From positions 1 through 64,000 of the forward strand of contig JAJFFJ010000132.1 in the NCBI GenBank assembly GCA_021776685.1: a stretch of DNA of 64,000 nt, written 5' to 3'. The notes beneath the pieces are model-generated. The model ran no database searches and had not been told where the DNA came from. It saw nothing but the letters and a program-made list of their open reading frames with translations. The DNA comes from Alphaproteobacteria bacterium (GTDB lineage: Bacteria; Pseudomonadota; Alphaproteobacteria; Bin65). Positions 1 to 7,592 of this stretch are shown piece by piece; the stretch's first letter is position 1, and every line of letters begins with the position of its first letter. The translations under genes and the position numbers were made by a program.

Positions 1-3000
1 GATATAGGAGATCGCCCAGCTTCTCAGAGCGAAGTAACGGGATCCGTCTTTCTGCTGATACCCCGCCGCATGCCAGGGCAGGTTCGACATGAGGCCGGGC
101 AATGCGAGCACCACTTCGGCGGCGGCGGTGTCGTCCGGATCACCGGGCCAGTTGCCTGTCTTGTCCCCCGATGTCAGACCGAGCTTGATGAGATGTTCAT
201 GGACCGGCTTCATGAACAGGTCCCACATCTCGCTCAGCGTGCTTTCGATCTGGAGGTTCCAGGCGCCGATGGCACCCCCGCTTGTGGCCAGGCTTTTTTT
301 GTCGATGGACCTCTGGAAGGCGTTGTAGCCGGGCAGCCAGCCGGTCAATTCCGGCTCATCGTTGGTATCGTCATTGAGGTCGCGGGTCAGGAGTTGGCGT
401 ACAGATGCAGTGGTGAGGTCAGGCAGGGACAGCACGTGATCGTCAGTCAGTGCTGTCTGCCCCTGCCTGACGAAGAAGACCGCACCGCCGTGTTCCGTCA
501 CGACCGGCATTACCAAAACTGAGCCCAATGGAAGGTTGGCGCTGATATCGGCAACAGACAAAGGCGCTGGCTCGCCGAGGCCGGCTTCCTCCAGAGCCTT
601 GCGGAAGGCCTCGAAGCTCCCGCGGACCTCGTCATTGATCGACTGGCCGGCGGCCTCGAGACGGGCGACTGCTGCGCGCCACACGGCGCGGAGATCCAGG
701 AGCCGTTCGCCGGTGGCGGCGTCGGCGGTGACCAGGGCGAGCGCGGAATGGGCGCGGAGCATCATCGCGCGGCCGAGTTCGGCACCGAGCAGGGCAGCCT
801 CGACACGCCCTTCCTGAAGCAGCGCCCAGGCGAGTCGATCGCCCTGGCCCCTGGCATGGCGCAGGACACCGCGGGCTTCACCACGCATAGGCGTCGCCGC
901 CACCGTCGTGGCGATGCCGGACAGCAGCTCCTGGAGGGTCTCAGCAACATTCACCCAGTCTTCCCGGGAGACCTGAAGCCGTGCTAGGTCACGTAGAGTT
1001 TCGGCCCACCGCGTCGGCACGTTGTCCTGACGGAACTCCTTCAGCGCCTCAAGATAGGCGGGCTCGGCCCGACGCAGGGTATCGATCTCGCCCGTGGCTT
1101 CGCCCAGGGCCTGCAGCAGGTTGCCGAGATTGTTCTGGGTCTCGGCCCAGACCATCGGGGCATTATCCTGACGGTACTCCTTGAACGCCTCGCCAAAGGC
1201 GGCCTCGCCCCGGCGCAGGGCGTCGATGTCACCCGTCGCCTTGCCCAGCACCCGTAGCAGCGCGCCAAGGTTGTTCTGGGTCCCGGCCCAGTCCATTGGG
1301 GAGTTGTCACGGCGACGTTCCTTGAGCGCTTCGCCAATGGCCGCCTCGGCCCGGCGCAGGGTGCCGATGTCACCCGTCGCCTCGCCCAGCACCTGCAGCA
1401 GGCTCCCGAGGTTGCTCTGAGTCTTGGCCCATTCCATGGGGGAGTTGTCACGACGACGCTCCTTGAGCGCTTCGCCAAAGGCCGCCTCGGACCGGCGCAG
1501 GGTGCCGATGTCACCCGTCGCCTCGCCCAGCTCCAGCAGCAGGTTGCCGAGGTTGTTCTGGGCCGCGGCCCAGTCCATTGGGGCGTTGTCCCGACGGTGC
1601 TCCTTGAGCGCCTCGCCAAAGGCGGCCTCGCCCCGGCGCAGGGTGCCGATGTCACCCGTCGCTTTGCCCAGCATCCGCAGCAGGCTCCCGAGGTTGTTCT
1701 GGGTCCCGGCCCATTCCATCGGGGCGTTATCCTGGCGGTACTCCTTGAGCGCCTCGCCATAGGCCGCCTCGGCCCGGCGCAGGGTACCGATGTCACCCAT
1801 GGCTTCGCCCAGCTCCAGCAGCAGGTTGCCGAGGTTGTTCTGGGTCATTGCCCACTCCATGGGGGTTTTATCCTGGCGACGCTCCTTAAGCGCCTCGCCA
1901 AAGGCCGCCTCGGCCCGGTGCAGGGCGTCGAGGTCGCCGGTGGCCTGGCCAAGGGTCTGCAACAAGATGCCGAGGTTGTTCTGGGTCCCGGCCCAGTCCA
2001 TTGGGGCGTTGTCCCGACGGTGCTCCTTGAGCGCCTCGCCATAGGCGGCCTCGCCCCGGCGCAGGGTGCCGATGTCACCCGTCGCTTTGCCCAGCATCCG
2101 CAGCAGGCTCCCGAGGTTGTTCTGGGTCCCGGCCCGCCCCATCGGGGCATTGTCCCGGCGCCACTCCTTGAGCGCCTCGCCAAAGGCGGCCTCGGCCCGG
2201 CGCAGGGTGTCAATGTCACCTGTGGCCTCGCCCAGTTCATGCAGCAGGGTCCCGAGGTTGTTCTGAGTCTTGGCCCATTCCATCGGGGCGTTGTCCCGTC
2301 GATATTCCTCCAGCGCCTCGCCATAGGCTGCCTCGGCCCGGTGCAGGGTGCCGATGTCACCCATGGCCTGGCCCAGCACCCGCAGCAGGTTGCCGAGATT
2401 GTTCTGGGTCGCGGCCCGTTCCATGGGGGCGTTGTCCTGACCCCGCTCCTTCAGCGCCTCGCCAAAGGAGGCCCCGGCCCGGCGCAGGGCATCGAGGTCG
2501 CCGGTCGCCTCGCCCAGGATCATCAACAGGATGCCAAGGTTGTTCTGGGTCCCGGCCCAGTCCATTGGGGCGTTGTCCCGACGGTGCTCCTTGAGCGCCT
2601 CGCCATAGGCCGCTTCGGCCCGGAGCAGGGTGCCGATGTCACCCGTCGCCTCGCCCAGCATCTGCAGCAGGCTCCCGAGGTTGTGCTGTGTCGCGCCAAT
2701 GGTGCGCCCATGCTCCCGCGAGTCGCCAAGCAGATCCCGGCACTGCTCTAGAAGGCAAATTTTCTCCATTAGTGCATCAGGGGTCGTCGGGGTAATCGCT
2801 TCCGCCCGGTTCCAAAGATCAATCACCTCATCCGGCAGCGGCGGCGCCTCGCCATCCGATTCTCCATTTGAACCGTCGAATTCGTCTTCGCTGGCCTTAG
2901 GTTGGGCCGCCATGAGTGCTGCCAGTTCGGCGAACGCGTTATTGATTCCGATCTTGCGACAACGTCTCAGGAGCACCGCATTTGCTAGGGCGGCTTGGTA

Positions 3001-3156
3001 CATCCCAGTGCCGTCATCAGCCGACTTCATCTCGCTGATCCAAGCCTCAAATTCAACAGACAGCAGCACTTCATGCTGGCGGACGATGCCCGGCTTCTCA
3101 TCAAGAGGCGCCTGCAGGAAGGCCAGGAAAGCATCGCTGATCAGATTTGTGGTCAT
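1..3156 (-). CDS. TPR-CHAT protein (caspase-like protease fold), C-terminus beyond window
   Basis: The minus strand is open from an ATG at 3156 to the window edge, giving 1052 codons without a stop. Residues 1-154 form a unique N-terminal region with an acidic stretch. Residues 155-718 are twelve 47-residue TPR-type repeats with the consensus TQNNLGNLL. After a helical linker, a CHAT domain begins near residue 870 (LPLGSVLVMP) and reaches the conserved LPWHAAG segment near residue 1030. CHAT domains are caspase-like cysteine peptidases fused to TPRs; their catalytic His and Cys normally follow this segment, so here they lie off the window and activity cannot be judged. A GAGGA lies upstream of the ATG. 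A small gene sits 83 bp upstream on the same strand, probably in one operon. TPR-CHAT proteins in bacteria are often linked to defence or regulated cell death; that role is inferred here. Confidence 0.85.
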   Translation of the reverse strand, partial: MTTNLISDAFLAFLQAPLDEKPGIVRQHEVLLSVEFEAWISEMKSADDGTGMYQAALANAVLLRRCRKIGINNAFAELAALMAAQPKASEDEFDGSNGESDGEAPPLPDEVIDLWNRAEAITPTTPDALMEKICLLEQCRDLLGDSREHGRTIGATQHNLGSLLQMLGEATGDIGTLLRAEAAYGEALKEHRRDNAPMDWAGTQNNLGILLMILGEATGDLDALRRAGASFGEALKERGQDNAPMERAATQNNLGNLLRVLGQAMGDIGTLHRAEAAYGEALEEYRRDNAPMEWAKTQNNLGTLLHELGEATGDIDTLRRAEAAFGEALKEWRRDNAPMGRAGTQNNLGSLLRMLGKATGDIGTLRRGEAAYGEALKEHRRDNAPMDWAGTQNNLGILLQTLGQATGDLDALHRAEAAFGEALKERRQDKTPMEWAMTQNNLGNLLLELGEAMGDIGTLRRAEAAYGEALKEYRQDNAPMEWAGTQNNLGSLLRMLGKATGDIGTLRRGEAAFGEALKEHRRDNAPMDWAAAQNNLGNLLLELGEATGDIGTLRRSEAAFGEALKERRRDNSPMEWAKTQSNLGSLLQVLGEATGDIGTLRRAEAAIGEALKERRRDNSPMDWAGTQNNLGALLRVLGKATGDIDALRRGEAAFGEAFKEYRQDNAPMVWAETQNNLGNLLQALGEATGEIDTLRRAEPAYLEALKEFRQDNVPTRWAETLRDLARLQVSREDWVNVAETLQELLSGIATTVAATPMRGEARGVLRHARGQGDRLAWALLQEGRVEAALLGAELGRAMMLRAHSALALVTADAATGERLLDLRAVWRAAVARLEAAGQSINDEVRGSFEAFRKALEEAGLGEPAPLSVADISANLPLGSVLVMPVVTEHGGAVFFVRQGQTALTDDHVLSLPDLTTASVRQLLTRDLNDDTNDEPELTGWLPGYNAFQRSIDKKSLATSGGAIGAWNLQIESTLSEMWDLFMKPVHEHLIKLGLTSGDKTGNWPGDPDDTAAAEVVLALPGLMSNLPWHAAGYQQKDGSRYFALRSWAISYI
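1003..2694 (-). repeat. Twelve tandem 141-bp repeats encoding 47-residue TPR units
   Basis: Twelve consecutive 141-bp units follow each other without any insertion or deletion, each encoding one 47-residue repeat (TQNNLGxLLxxLGEATGDIxT...). Many units are almost identical at DNA level, and a degenerate thirteenth copy begins at 1002 (ETLRDLARLQ). The strict register and high identity point to recent duplication or gene conversion inside the TPR array. Confidence 0.9.
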
Positions 3157-3239
3157 GTTACCCAATCCTCATTGAGGCACAGCCTATTTCGCCAATGATT
3201 AGACGCATGATAATGGCCGATGCGGGGCCGCCATCAGCT

Positions 3240-3656
3240 TTACCGCGCGAGCGAAAACTGAAGCTGCAAGGTTTTCGTGGGCTCCTTTTCCTCGAGGTGC
3301 CCCGGCCAATGCCGGACTAGCGGTCCGGTGGACACGCTTGAAGCCCGTGGCAAACGATCCAGAATAGCTGCCTTAAAGTCTTGAACGGACAGATCCAGCC
3401 AGATGGATACGCCCAGCCCCATTTCATCAAGGCCGAAAGCGCCATGCAGCGCCCTAACTATCCTGCAGTCCATAGGTTCCTGGCCCCGGATTTCTGCCAG
3501 TACAGCAGAAGGGTCGTACGAGGAACCTTGAGGCAGCTCCATGTAAACTTTCAACCACCGACCGAGGCTGAAATCCGACTTCAGTTCAATCAGGTCAGGC
3601 AGGCACTCTCGAGCAGCGCTCACGTGTTTAACAAGATTAAATCGGTCCGACGACAT
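3240..3656 (-). CDS. Hypothetical protein upstream of TPR-CHAT gene
   Basis: A 138-residue soluble protein with no family I recognise. The ATG at 3656 is chosen because AAAGGAAA stands just before it; an in-frame ATG at 3731 would add 25 residues but lacks such a site. The protein is mixed hydrophobic and acidic, without signal peptide or membrane segment, and contains no obvious catalytic motif. It precedes the TPR-CHAT gene by 83 bp on the same strand, so the two may be co-transcribed. A partner, adaptor or substrate role for the CHAT protein is possible but is only inferred from position. Confidence 0.6.
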   Translation of the reverse strand: MSSDRFNLVKHVSAARECLPDLIELKSDFSLGRWLKVYMELPQGSSYDPSAVLAEIRGQEPMDCRIVRALHGAFGLDEMGLGVSIWLDLSVQDFKAAILDRLPRASSVSTGPLVRHWPGHLEEKEPTKTLQLQFSLAR

Positions 3657-3961
3657 AGCGATTTCCTTTCTTTCGATCGGCGCCGAATAGGCCGGCACCT
3701 GGTTCTTGGATGGTCGCCGGATTAATGACAAAGATCATCTGGACCCAAAATAGACAGGATTTTACCTTTATTGACGACAAGCAGTCAGGAGGCGCTGTCG
3801 GATTAATGGGCATTGGCGACAGACCTGCCGCGAAAGTTGGAATCTCAAGCCACCGCGGTTTTCGCCGAGCAACAGTCGAAGGAACTGGATCGAAGTTGCT
3901 TGAAGGTCTGGTGGTTCAGAAAACGACACTGGTACTAAAAAAGTTGGATGCGGTGGCGTGA
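3657..3961. other. Divergent intergenic region, no convincing gene
   Basis: About 305 bp separate the minus-strand CHAT operon from the plus-strand terminase remnant. The frames here are short and resemble no family. The stretch is less GC-rich than the window average and probably carries the promoter for the leftward operon. I see no RNA gene or clear repeat in it. Confidence 0.4.
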
Positions 3962-4549
3962 ATGGACAAGAAGAGCTCTGTAGCGGCTGGTGGCTTGAAC
4001 CAAGGCATCTTGCGCGGCAGGTCTGTCGCCAATGAAGTCCGCCATCTGGAACGGCTACCGCTTGGCACTGCCTATCCCGCGCAAGTTGAGTACATCCGCG
4101 ATTTGTGCAGACGGTCGCCACTTGGTCGGTATGACCTGCGGGGTAAACTGAACACGTCGCTGGTGATCGACCAGACCGGTGTCGGGCGGGCGGTGTTCGA
4201 CCTGTTCCGGGAGCGTGGCATTCCGACCATCGGTATCACGATCAAGGCGGACGAAAGCGAAACGTCGACCCGCGGCGGCTTTCGGGTCGCCAAGCTGCAG
4301 CTGGTGTCCCGACTACAGGCGATGCTTCACAGCGACGACCTGAAGATTGCCGCCGGGCTGAAGGACACGCAGGCGCTGGTGCGGGAGTTGCAGGACTTCC
4401 GGGCCAGCTTTACGTCTGTGGGCCACGCCGTGTTTAATGCGCGTGAAGGCCAACATGATGACCTGGTGCTGGCCGTCGCGATTGGCGTCTGGTACGGCGA
4501 GCGGATGAAGGGCGGCAGCGGGCGGAAGGTGCGGCTGACGGGGATTTAG
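3962..4549 (+). CDS. Phage terminase large subunit, C-terminal nuclease-domain remnant
   Basis: This 195-residue protein matches only the C-terminal RNase H-like nuclease part of large terminases. It has the beta-strand Asp motif LVIDQTGVGRAVFD near residue 70 and the late HDDLVLAVAIGVW motif near residue 165, which carries the second metal-binding acidic cluster. Full-length TerL proteins are 400-600 residues with an N-terminal packaging ATPase; no Walker A or B motif is present and the sequence starts near the ATPase/nuclease boundary (VRHLERLPLGT). It is most simply a prophage remnant. The ribosome-binding site is poor. Its last ~95 bp are duplicated at 5467-5569. Confidence 0.65.
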   Translation: MDKKSSVAAGGLNQGILRGRSVANEVRHLERLPLGTAYPAQVEYIRDLCRRSPLGRYDLRGKLNTSLVIDQTGVGRAVFDLFRERGIPTIGITIKADESETSTRGGFRVAKLQLVSRLQAMLHSDDLKIAAGLKDTQALVRELQDFRASFTSVGHAVFNAREGQHDDLVLAVAIGVWYGERMKGGSGRKVRLTGI

Positions 4550-4552
4550 CTA
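4454..4552 (+). repeat. Left copy of duplicated terminase 3' tail
   Basis: This copy runs from the HDDLVLA motif of the terminase remnant through its stop codon. It matches 5467-5569 at most positions and is nearly identical over the last 70 bp, except for a 3-bp insertion in the right copy. The TPR gene between the copies ends one base after the terminase stop. Confidence 0.85.
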
Positions 4553-5410
4553 AGGCTCGACACCGAGTGAGCGAAGCTCTGCGGCGTATTTGCTCTTCCA
4601 CGGCTGCAATTTCTGGGCCGCGCGAATGTCGGCAATGGCCTGTCGGCGGTTTTTCAAAAAGTACAGATAAGTTATGCCACGGATGTAGTAGGCCCTGGCG
4701 TCCTTAGGGTTCAGGCGAATCGCCTGATCGTAGTCCAGAATGGCCCGGCGGTATTGCTTAAGAGCAAGGTAGCCTTGACCGCGATGGAAGTAGGCACTGG
4801 CATACCGCGGGTTCAGGCGAATTGCCTGGCCGTAGTCGGATATAGCCTGCCGGTACTGCTTGAGTCTGTCATAGGCGTGGCCGCGACGAAGGTAGGCACT
4901 GGCGTCCTTAGGGTTCCGGCGAATCGCCTGATCGTAGTCCTCAATGGCCCGGCGATACTGCTTGAGCCCGGCGTAGGCAATGCCACGCAAAATGTGGGCA
5001 ATTTCGAACTTAAGCCCTAGGCCGATGCTCTGGTCAAAGTCGGCGATGGCTCGGCGGTACCGCTTAAGAGTAAGGTAGACTTGAGCGCGATGGAAATAGG
5101 TCCAAGCGTCCTTCGGGTTCAGGCGGATGGCTTGGTCGTAGTCCGTGATCGCTCGGCGGTATTGCTTGAGGTGCCAGTAGTGGTCGCCGCGGTATCTGTA
5201 GATCTGGGCCGCGTGCGTCGGCCCTGTAACACCCAAGTCACTGCGCTCGCTCCTTCGCTGCCGCAGTAGCCGGGTGCAGGCGGCAATGGCAGCTTTTTTG
5301 TCGGAGGAAAAAACCGTCCGCCCGCAAATACGCTTGTCTTGCTTGATATCGGCCCGCAACGGTGACACTGCCACCAGCGCCAGAATTATCCCTGTCAGCA
5401 ATCCCCGCAT
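4550..5410 (-). CDS. Exported TPR-repeat protein
   Basis: A 286-residue protein with an N-terminal signal peptide (MRGLLTGIILALVAVSP) and about six 34-residue TPRs of the type AYxxRGxxYxxLKQYRRAIxDYDQAIRLNPKDA. TPRs are protein-binding scaffolds; the partner is unknown. The ATG at 5410 is preceded by AGGAGG at ideal spacing; an upstream in-frame ATG at 5458 lacks one and would bury the signal peptide. The stop codon abuts the terminase stop, so the genes converge. Neighbouring repeats are close to identical, suggesting recent internal duplication. It may be cargo acquired with the phage remnant. Confidence 0.8.
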   Translation of the reverse strand: MRGLLTGIILALVAVSPLRADIKQDKRICGRTVFSSDKKAAIAACTRLLRQRRSERSDLGVTGPTHAAQIYRYRGDHYWHLKQYRRAITDYDQAIRLNPKDAWTYFHRAQVYLTLKRYRRAIADFDQSIGLGLKFEIAHILRGIAYAGLKQYRRAIEDYDQAIRRNPKDASAYLRRGHAYDRLKQYRQAISDYGQAIRLNPRYASAYFHRGQGYLALKQYRRAILDYDQAIRLNPKDARAYYIRGITYLYFLKNRRQAIADIRAAQKLQPWKSKYAAELRSLGVEP

Positions 5411-5466
5411 GGCATGTCCTCCTGCCGGAAGTTTATCCAAATTGGCAGTAGGCGGCAATGTGGGCG

Positions 5467-5569
5467 CATGATGCGCCTGGTCCTAGCCGTTGCCATTGGC
5501 GTCTGGTACGGCGAGCGGATGAAGGGGGGTGGCAGTGGGCGGAAGGTGCGGCTGACGGGGATTTAGCTA
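5467..5569 (+). repeat. Right copy of duplicated terminase 3' tail
   Basis: Second copy of the 4454-4552 tail. It carries one extra base just after CATGATG, which breaks the HDD frame, and three extra bases in the Gly-rich coding stretch. Like the left copy it ends exactly where a minus-strand accessory gene stops. Confidence 0.85.
5468..5566 (+). pseudogene. Orphan 32-codon terminase tail
   Basis: The right repeat copy keeps a 32-codon frame (MMRLVLAVAIGVWYGERMKG onwards) in phase with the original terminase C-terminus and ending at the same stop. There is no upstream terminase sequence, so this is a fragment produced by duplication and is unlikely to be functional. Confidence 0.7.
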
Positions 5570-5788
5570 CTTGTCGCAATGGTCGTTTCTGACCGTGCCG
5601 TCTGGCATTCCGGTCTTGCAGGACTTTGCGCCTTTTACATTCACGCCACGCAGGTTTGCGAATAGCAGTGCCGCGCCACGCAGCTTCGTACGGCTCAGGT
5701 TCGCGCCGCGCAGGTCCGCGCGACGCCGTATTAGAGCGCATATTGGAAACACCGCCAAAGCCGATGAAGGGCCTGCGCAGGAGCGCAT
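5567..5788 (-). CDS. Pentapeptide-repeat protein fragment
   Basis: The 73-residue frame contains a short run of A(D/N)LxG pentapeptides (ADLRGANLSRTKLRGAALLF) followed by a Cys-containing tail ending NDHCDK. Pentapeptide repeats fold as a right-handed quadrilateral helix; such proteins usually have many more repeats, so this is probably the C-terminal end of a larger gene. The N-terminal 20 residues look unrelated and no good ribosome-binding site is seen. It ends immediately after the duplicated terminase tail. Confidence 0.5.
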   Translation of the reverse strand: MRSCAGPSSALAVFPICALIRRRADLRGANLSRTKLRGAALLFANLRGVNVKGAKSCKTGMPDGTVRNDHCDK

Positions 5789-5845
5789 CTAGAAAAAAAT
5801 TGGGTTCTCAAGTAGATTGGGGCTTCACGCAAAAGTGGTGGCGCC

Positions 5846-6202
5846 ATGGCAGACGACTCTGAACCTGCTTCCGAAGAAAAGCCTGAAGGCAAACCTTCGC
5901 GACTCATAGAAAGATTGGACCAAATAAGTCGCGCATGGGTGGCGGCTGGAGTAAGCGCGAATTGTGAGGTTTGCAGCCACACCAATTGGTCGGTTGAAAT
6001 TGATGAAAGTTTTGAGGGGTTTGGCCTAACGGCGCGTAATAAAAATTCGATATTGATTGGGACGCTTTTGGCGGTTGACGCGGTTGTGTGCCAGAACTGT
6101 GGCAACGTCAGAATATTTGCCTCAAACAAGATCACCGACCTTAGCCGTGAACGAGGTGATGATGATTCTGGCGGGGGAGAAGACGATGACCCCGCCCAAT
6201 AA
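5846..6202 (+). CDS. Small zinc-ribbon-like hypothetical protein
   Basis: A 118-residue protein with two Cys pairs, CEVC near residue 40 and CQNC near residue 82, the pattern of a zinc ribbon. The N-terminus is charged (EEKPEGKPSRL) and the C-terminus strongly acidic (GDDDSGGGEDDDP). No enzymatic motif is visible. It overlaps the next gene by 17 bp, implying translational coupling. Composition is more AT-rich than the chromosomal genes, in keeping with an accessory origin. Confidence 0.65.
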   Translation: MADDSEPASEEKPEGKPSRLIERLDQISRAWVAAGVSANCEVCSHTNWSVEIDESFEGFGLTARNKNSILIGTLLAVDAVVCQNCGNVRIFASNKITDLSRERGDDDSGGGEDDDPAQ

Positions 6203-6593
6203 GACTCACACCAGCTATAACCTCGTGCGGGCGGCTACGCCCGACACAATCACGTTTAGCAAACCCAAACTCCACGCAGTCACAGAAGAACAGCTTGATG
6301 CATTGGTAAAGAGCGAAAAACCATTTCAGTCGGGAATAGCTCTAACAATGCTAGGCGTAGTGCCTACCAGTTTGCCTGGGGCTTGGCCCTGCATATCCGC
6401 GATATTTACGGGGGCCGCAATTACAAGCGGGCCGGTAGCTTGGACGGTTATATTTGTGGCCGCATTGGTTGGCTGCGTGGTTTGTGGCGCGAACGCAATT
6501 AAAGGCTGGACCGATTCGGAAAAACTACTAAGGGAGCTCAAGGGGCGAGCCAGCGTCGCCCTTAATCAGGATCAGCAAACCGACGACGAATAA
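6186..6593 (+). CDS. Small membrane protein with two predicted TM segments
   Basis: A 135-residue protein starting at an ATG preceded by GGGGGAG. Residues ~50-110 are hydrophobic and glycine-rich and probably make two transmembrane helices separated by a short turn. The N-terminus is soluble and the C-terminus charged (SEKLLRELKGRASVAL). It overlaps the zinc-ribbon gene, so the two are likely a functional pair. I do not recognise the family. Confidence 0.6.
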   Translation: MTPPNKTHTSYNLVRAATPDTITFSKPKLHAVTEEQLDALVKSEKPFQSGIALTMLGVVPTSLPGAWPCISAIFTGAAITSGPVAWTVIFVAALVGCVVCGANAIKGWTDSEKLLRELKGRASVALNQDQQTDDE

Positions 6594-6619
6594 GGCGCAG
6601 GGTTAGCACCTGACGTGCC

Positions 6620-6802
6620 CTACGCCCTTGCACCAATCCGCCGATAGGTGAGGTGCTTACCCTCGATGCCCTTCATGCCGCGTTTGAAGATCGAGAAATA
6701 GCCTTCAATGGTGTTGGTGCGGATGCGATGAGCTATGGTGGAATCTGGGTGATGATGGTCTGACGAAGGCGTCAAATTCAGCAACGGCGTCGCTGTCACC
6801 AC
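6620..6802 (-). pseudogene. IS1595-family transposase remnant with internal deletion
   Basis: Residues 27-60 contain the conserved IS1595 C-terminal motif TNTIEGYFSIFKRGMKG, which includes a catalytic glutamate, but it joins directly to EGKHLTYRR, which normally lies about 40 residues further on. The missing part is the HLHRYLAEFDFRYN region. The join falls at a KGI that occurs on both sides in intact family members. The first ~26 residues do not match the family. A dead fragment. Confidence 0.7.
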
Positions 6803-7170
6803 AACGCCAACTAAGGACGCCGCCTGAACCGAAACGTCAATTCCACCAAAACCCTACCCCGACGCGCGCTGGGCGGCAATGTGGAGGCTGAGCGCTAGAA
6901 TCCGACCCGATTGGGCATCCACAATTCCATTGATGATTGATAGAGACAATTCGTCATCCGGCCAGCGGATGCGTCATTTGGACGGCATCAACGCCAATTC
7001 AAGTGTCTCAATCACTTAGCGGATGATTCGCACTATTTAGGGCTTAGCGATGCGCAGTTACGACAAAAATCAAGCCCAAATTTTGCATTTTTGTGCCCCG
7101 AATGGCGTGACCCGACCGTCAAATTCCGTCTATAAAATGGATGTTGGTGAGACGCATTAGGTCAATAAGT

Positions 7171-7217
7171 GAGGGCGGATCACGACTGCTGGAACCAGTC
7201 GTATACGATCCGCCCTC
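7171..7217. repeat. Large inverted repeat / hairpin
   Basis: GAGGGCGGATC at 7171-7181 pairs with GATCCGCCCTC at 7207-7217, and ACGACTG at 7182-7188 pairs with CAGTCGT at 7196-7202, leaving a 7-nt loop and a 4-nt bulge. No T-run follows on either strand. Confidence 0.75.
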
Positions 7218-7249
7218 ATAGACGGCCAACTGGCTCGGGTGTACCCCAA

Positions 7250-7280
7250 GTGGCAGGCGCGCCGTCTCAGCGCCTGCCAC
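7250..7280. repeat. Perfect 11-bp inverted repeat
   Basis: GTGGCAGGCGC and GCGCCTGCCAC are perfect complements around a 9-nt loop. It may be a terminator or a mobile-element end; there is no poly-T tract. Confidence 0.7.
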
Positions 7281-7451
7281 ACTATATTCAATCATAACTG
7301 AAAATCTTGCAACGGCCACGATTCGGCCTGTACGGGCGGGGCGCAACACACCTGCTGGCCACACCATTATGGGTTATTGGCCTATTCGTTGGCCTAGAAT
7401 TGAAAAAGAAAAGGACTTAATAGCAGAAATGCTCTTAAGCCTTTGTTTTTA

Positions 7452-7528
7452 TGGCGACCCCGGCAGGATTCGAACCTGCGACCTGCGGATTAGAAGTCCG
7501 CTGCTCTATCCAGCTGAGCTACGGGGCC
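7452..7528 (-). tRNA. tRNA-Arg(TCT)
   Basis: The minus strand folds as a cloverleaf beginning GGCCCCGTAGCTCAG and ending in an encoded CCA. The anticodon loop CTTCTAA gives anticodon TCT, and the T arm carries GGTTCGAATCC. The 3' end points toward the phage-derived island at lower coordinates. Confidence 0.93.
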
Positions 7529-7592
7529 CCGTGGTGGAGGCGGCTATCCTACCGGCGACGGGCGGCGGGTGGAATGGGCTCCAGCCTGAGCG

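Larger units (their letters stand above)
6803..7451. other. Gene-free stretch at the island edge
   Basis: About 650 bp without a credible gene. It is relatively AT-rich, with an A/T-rich block at 7060-7100, and contains two strong inverted repeats at 7171-7217 and 7250-7280. A frame on the minus strand at 7119-7367 runs through these hairpins and resembles nothing. The stretch ends at the 3' end of tRNA-Arg, a usual integration point. Confidence 0.5.

Noticed and set aside
1003-2694. Possible CRISPR or satellite array
   Set aside because: Units are 141 bp, contiguous, a multiple of three, and encode a protein repeat; there are no spacers.
1597-2751. A 384-codon plus-strand frame opposite the TPR array
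   Set aside because: It is codon-aligned with the minus-strand TPR repeats and stays open only because the 141-bp repeat lacks antisense stops; the minus strand gives recognisable TPR and CHAT sequence.
3768-4121. A 117-codon minus-strand frame across the terminase start
   Set aside because: Low-complexity Cys/Arg-rich sequence without homology features, overlapping recognisable terminase coding on the other strand.
7119-7367. An 82-codon minus-strand frame
   Set aside because: It runs across two hairpins, has no ribosome-binding site and resembles no protein family.
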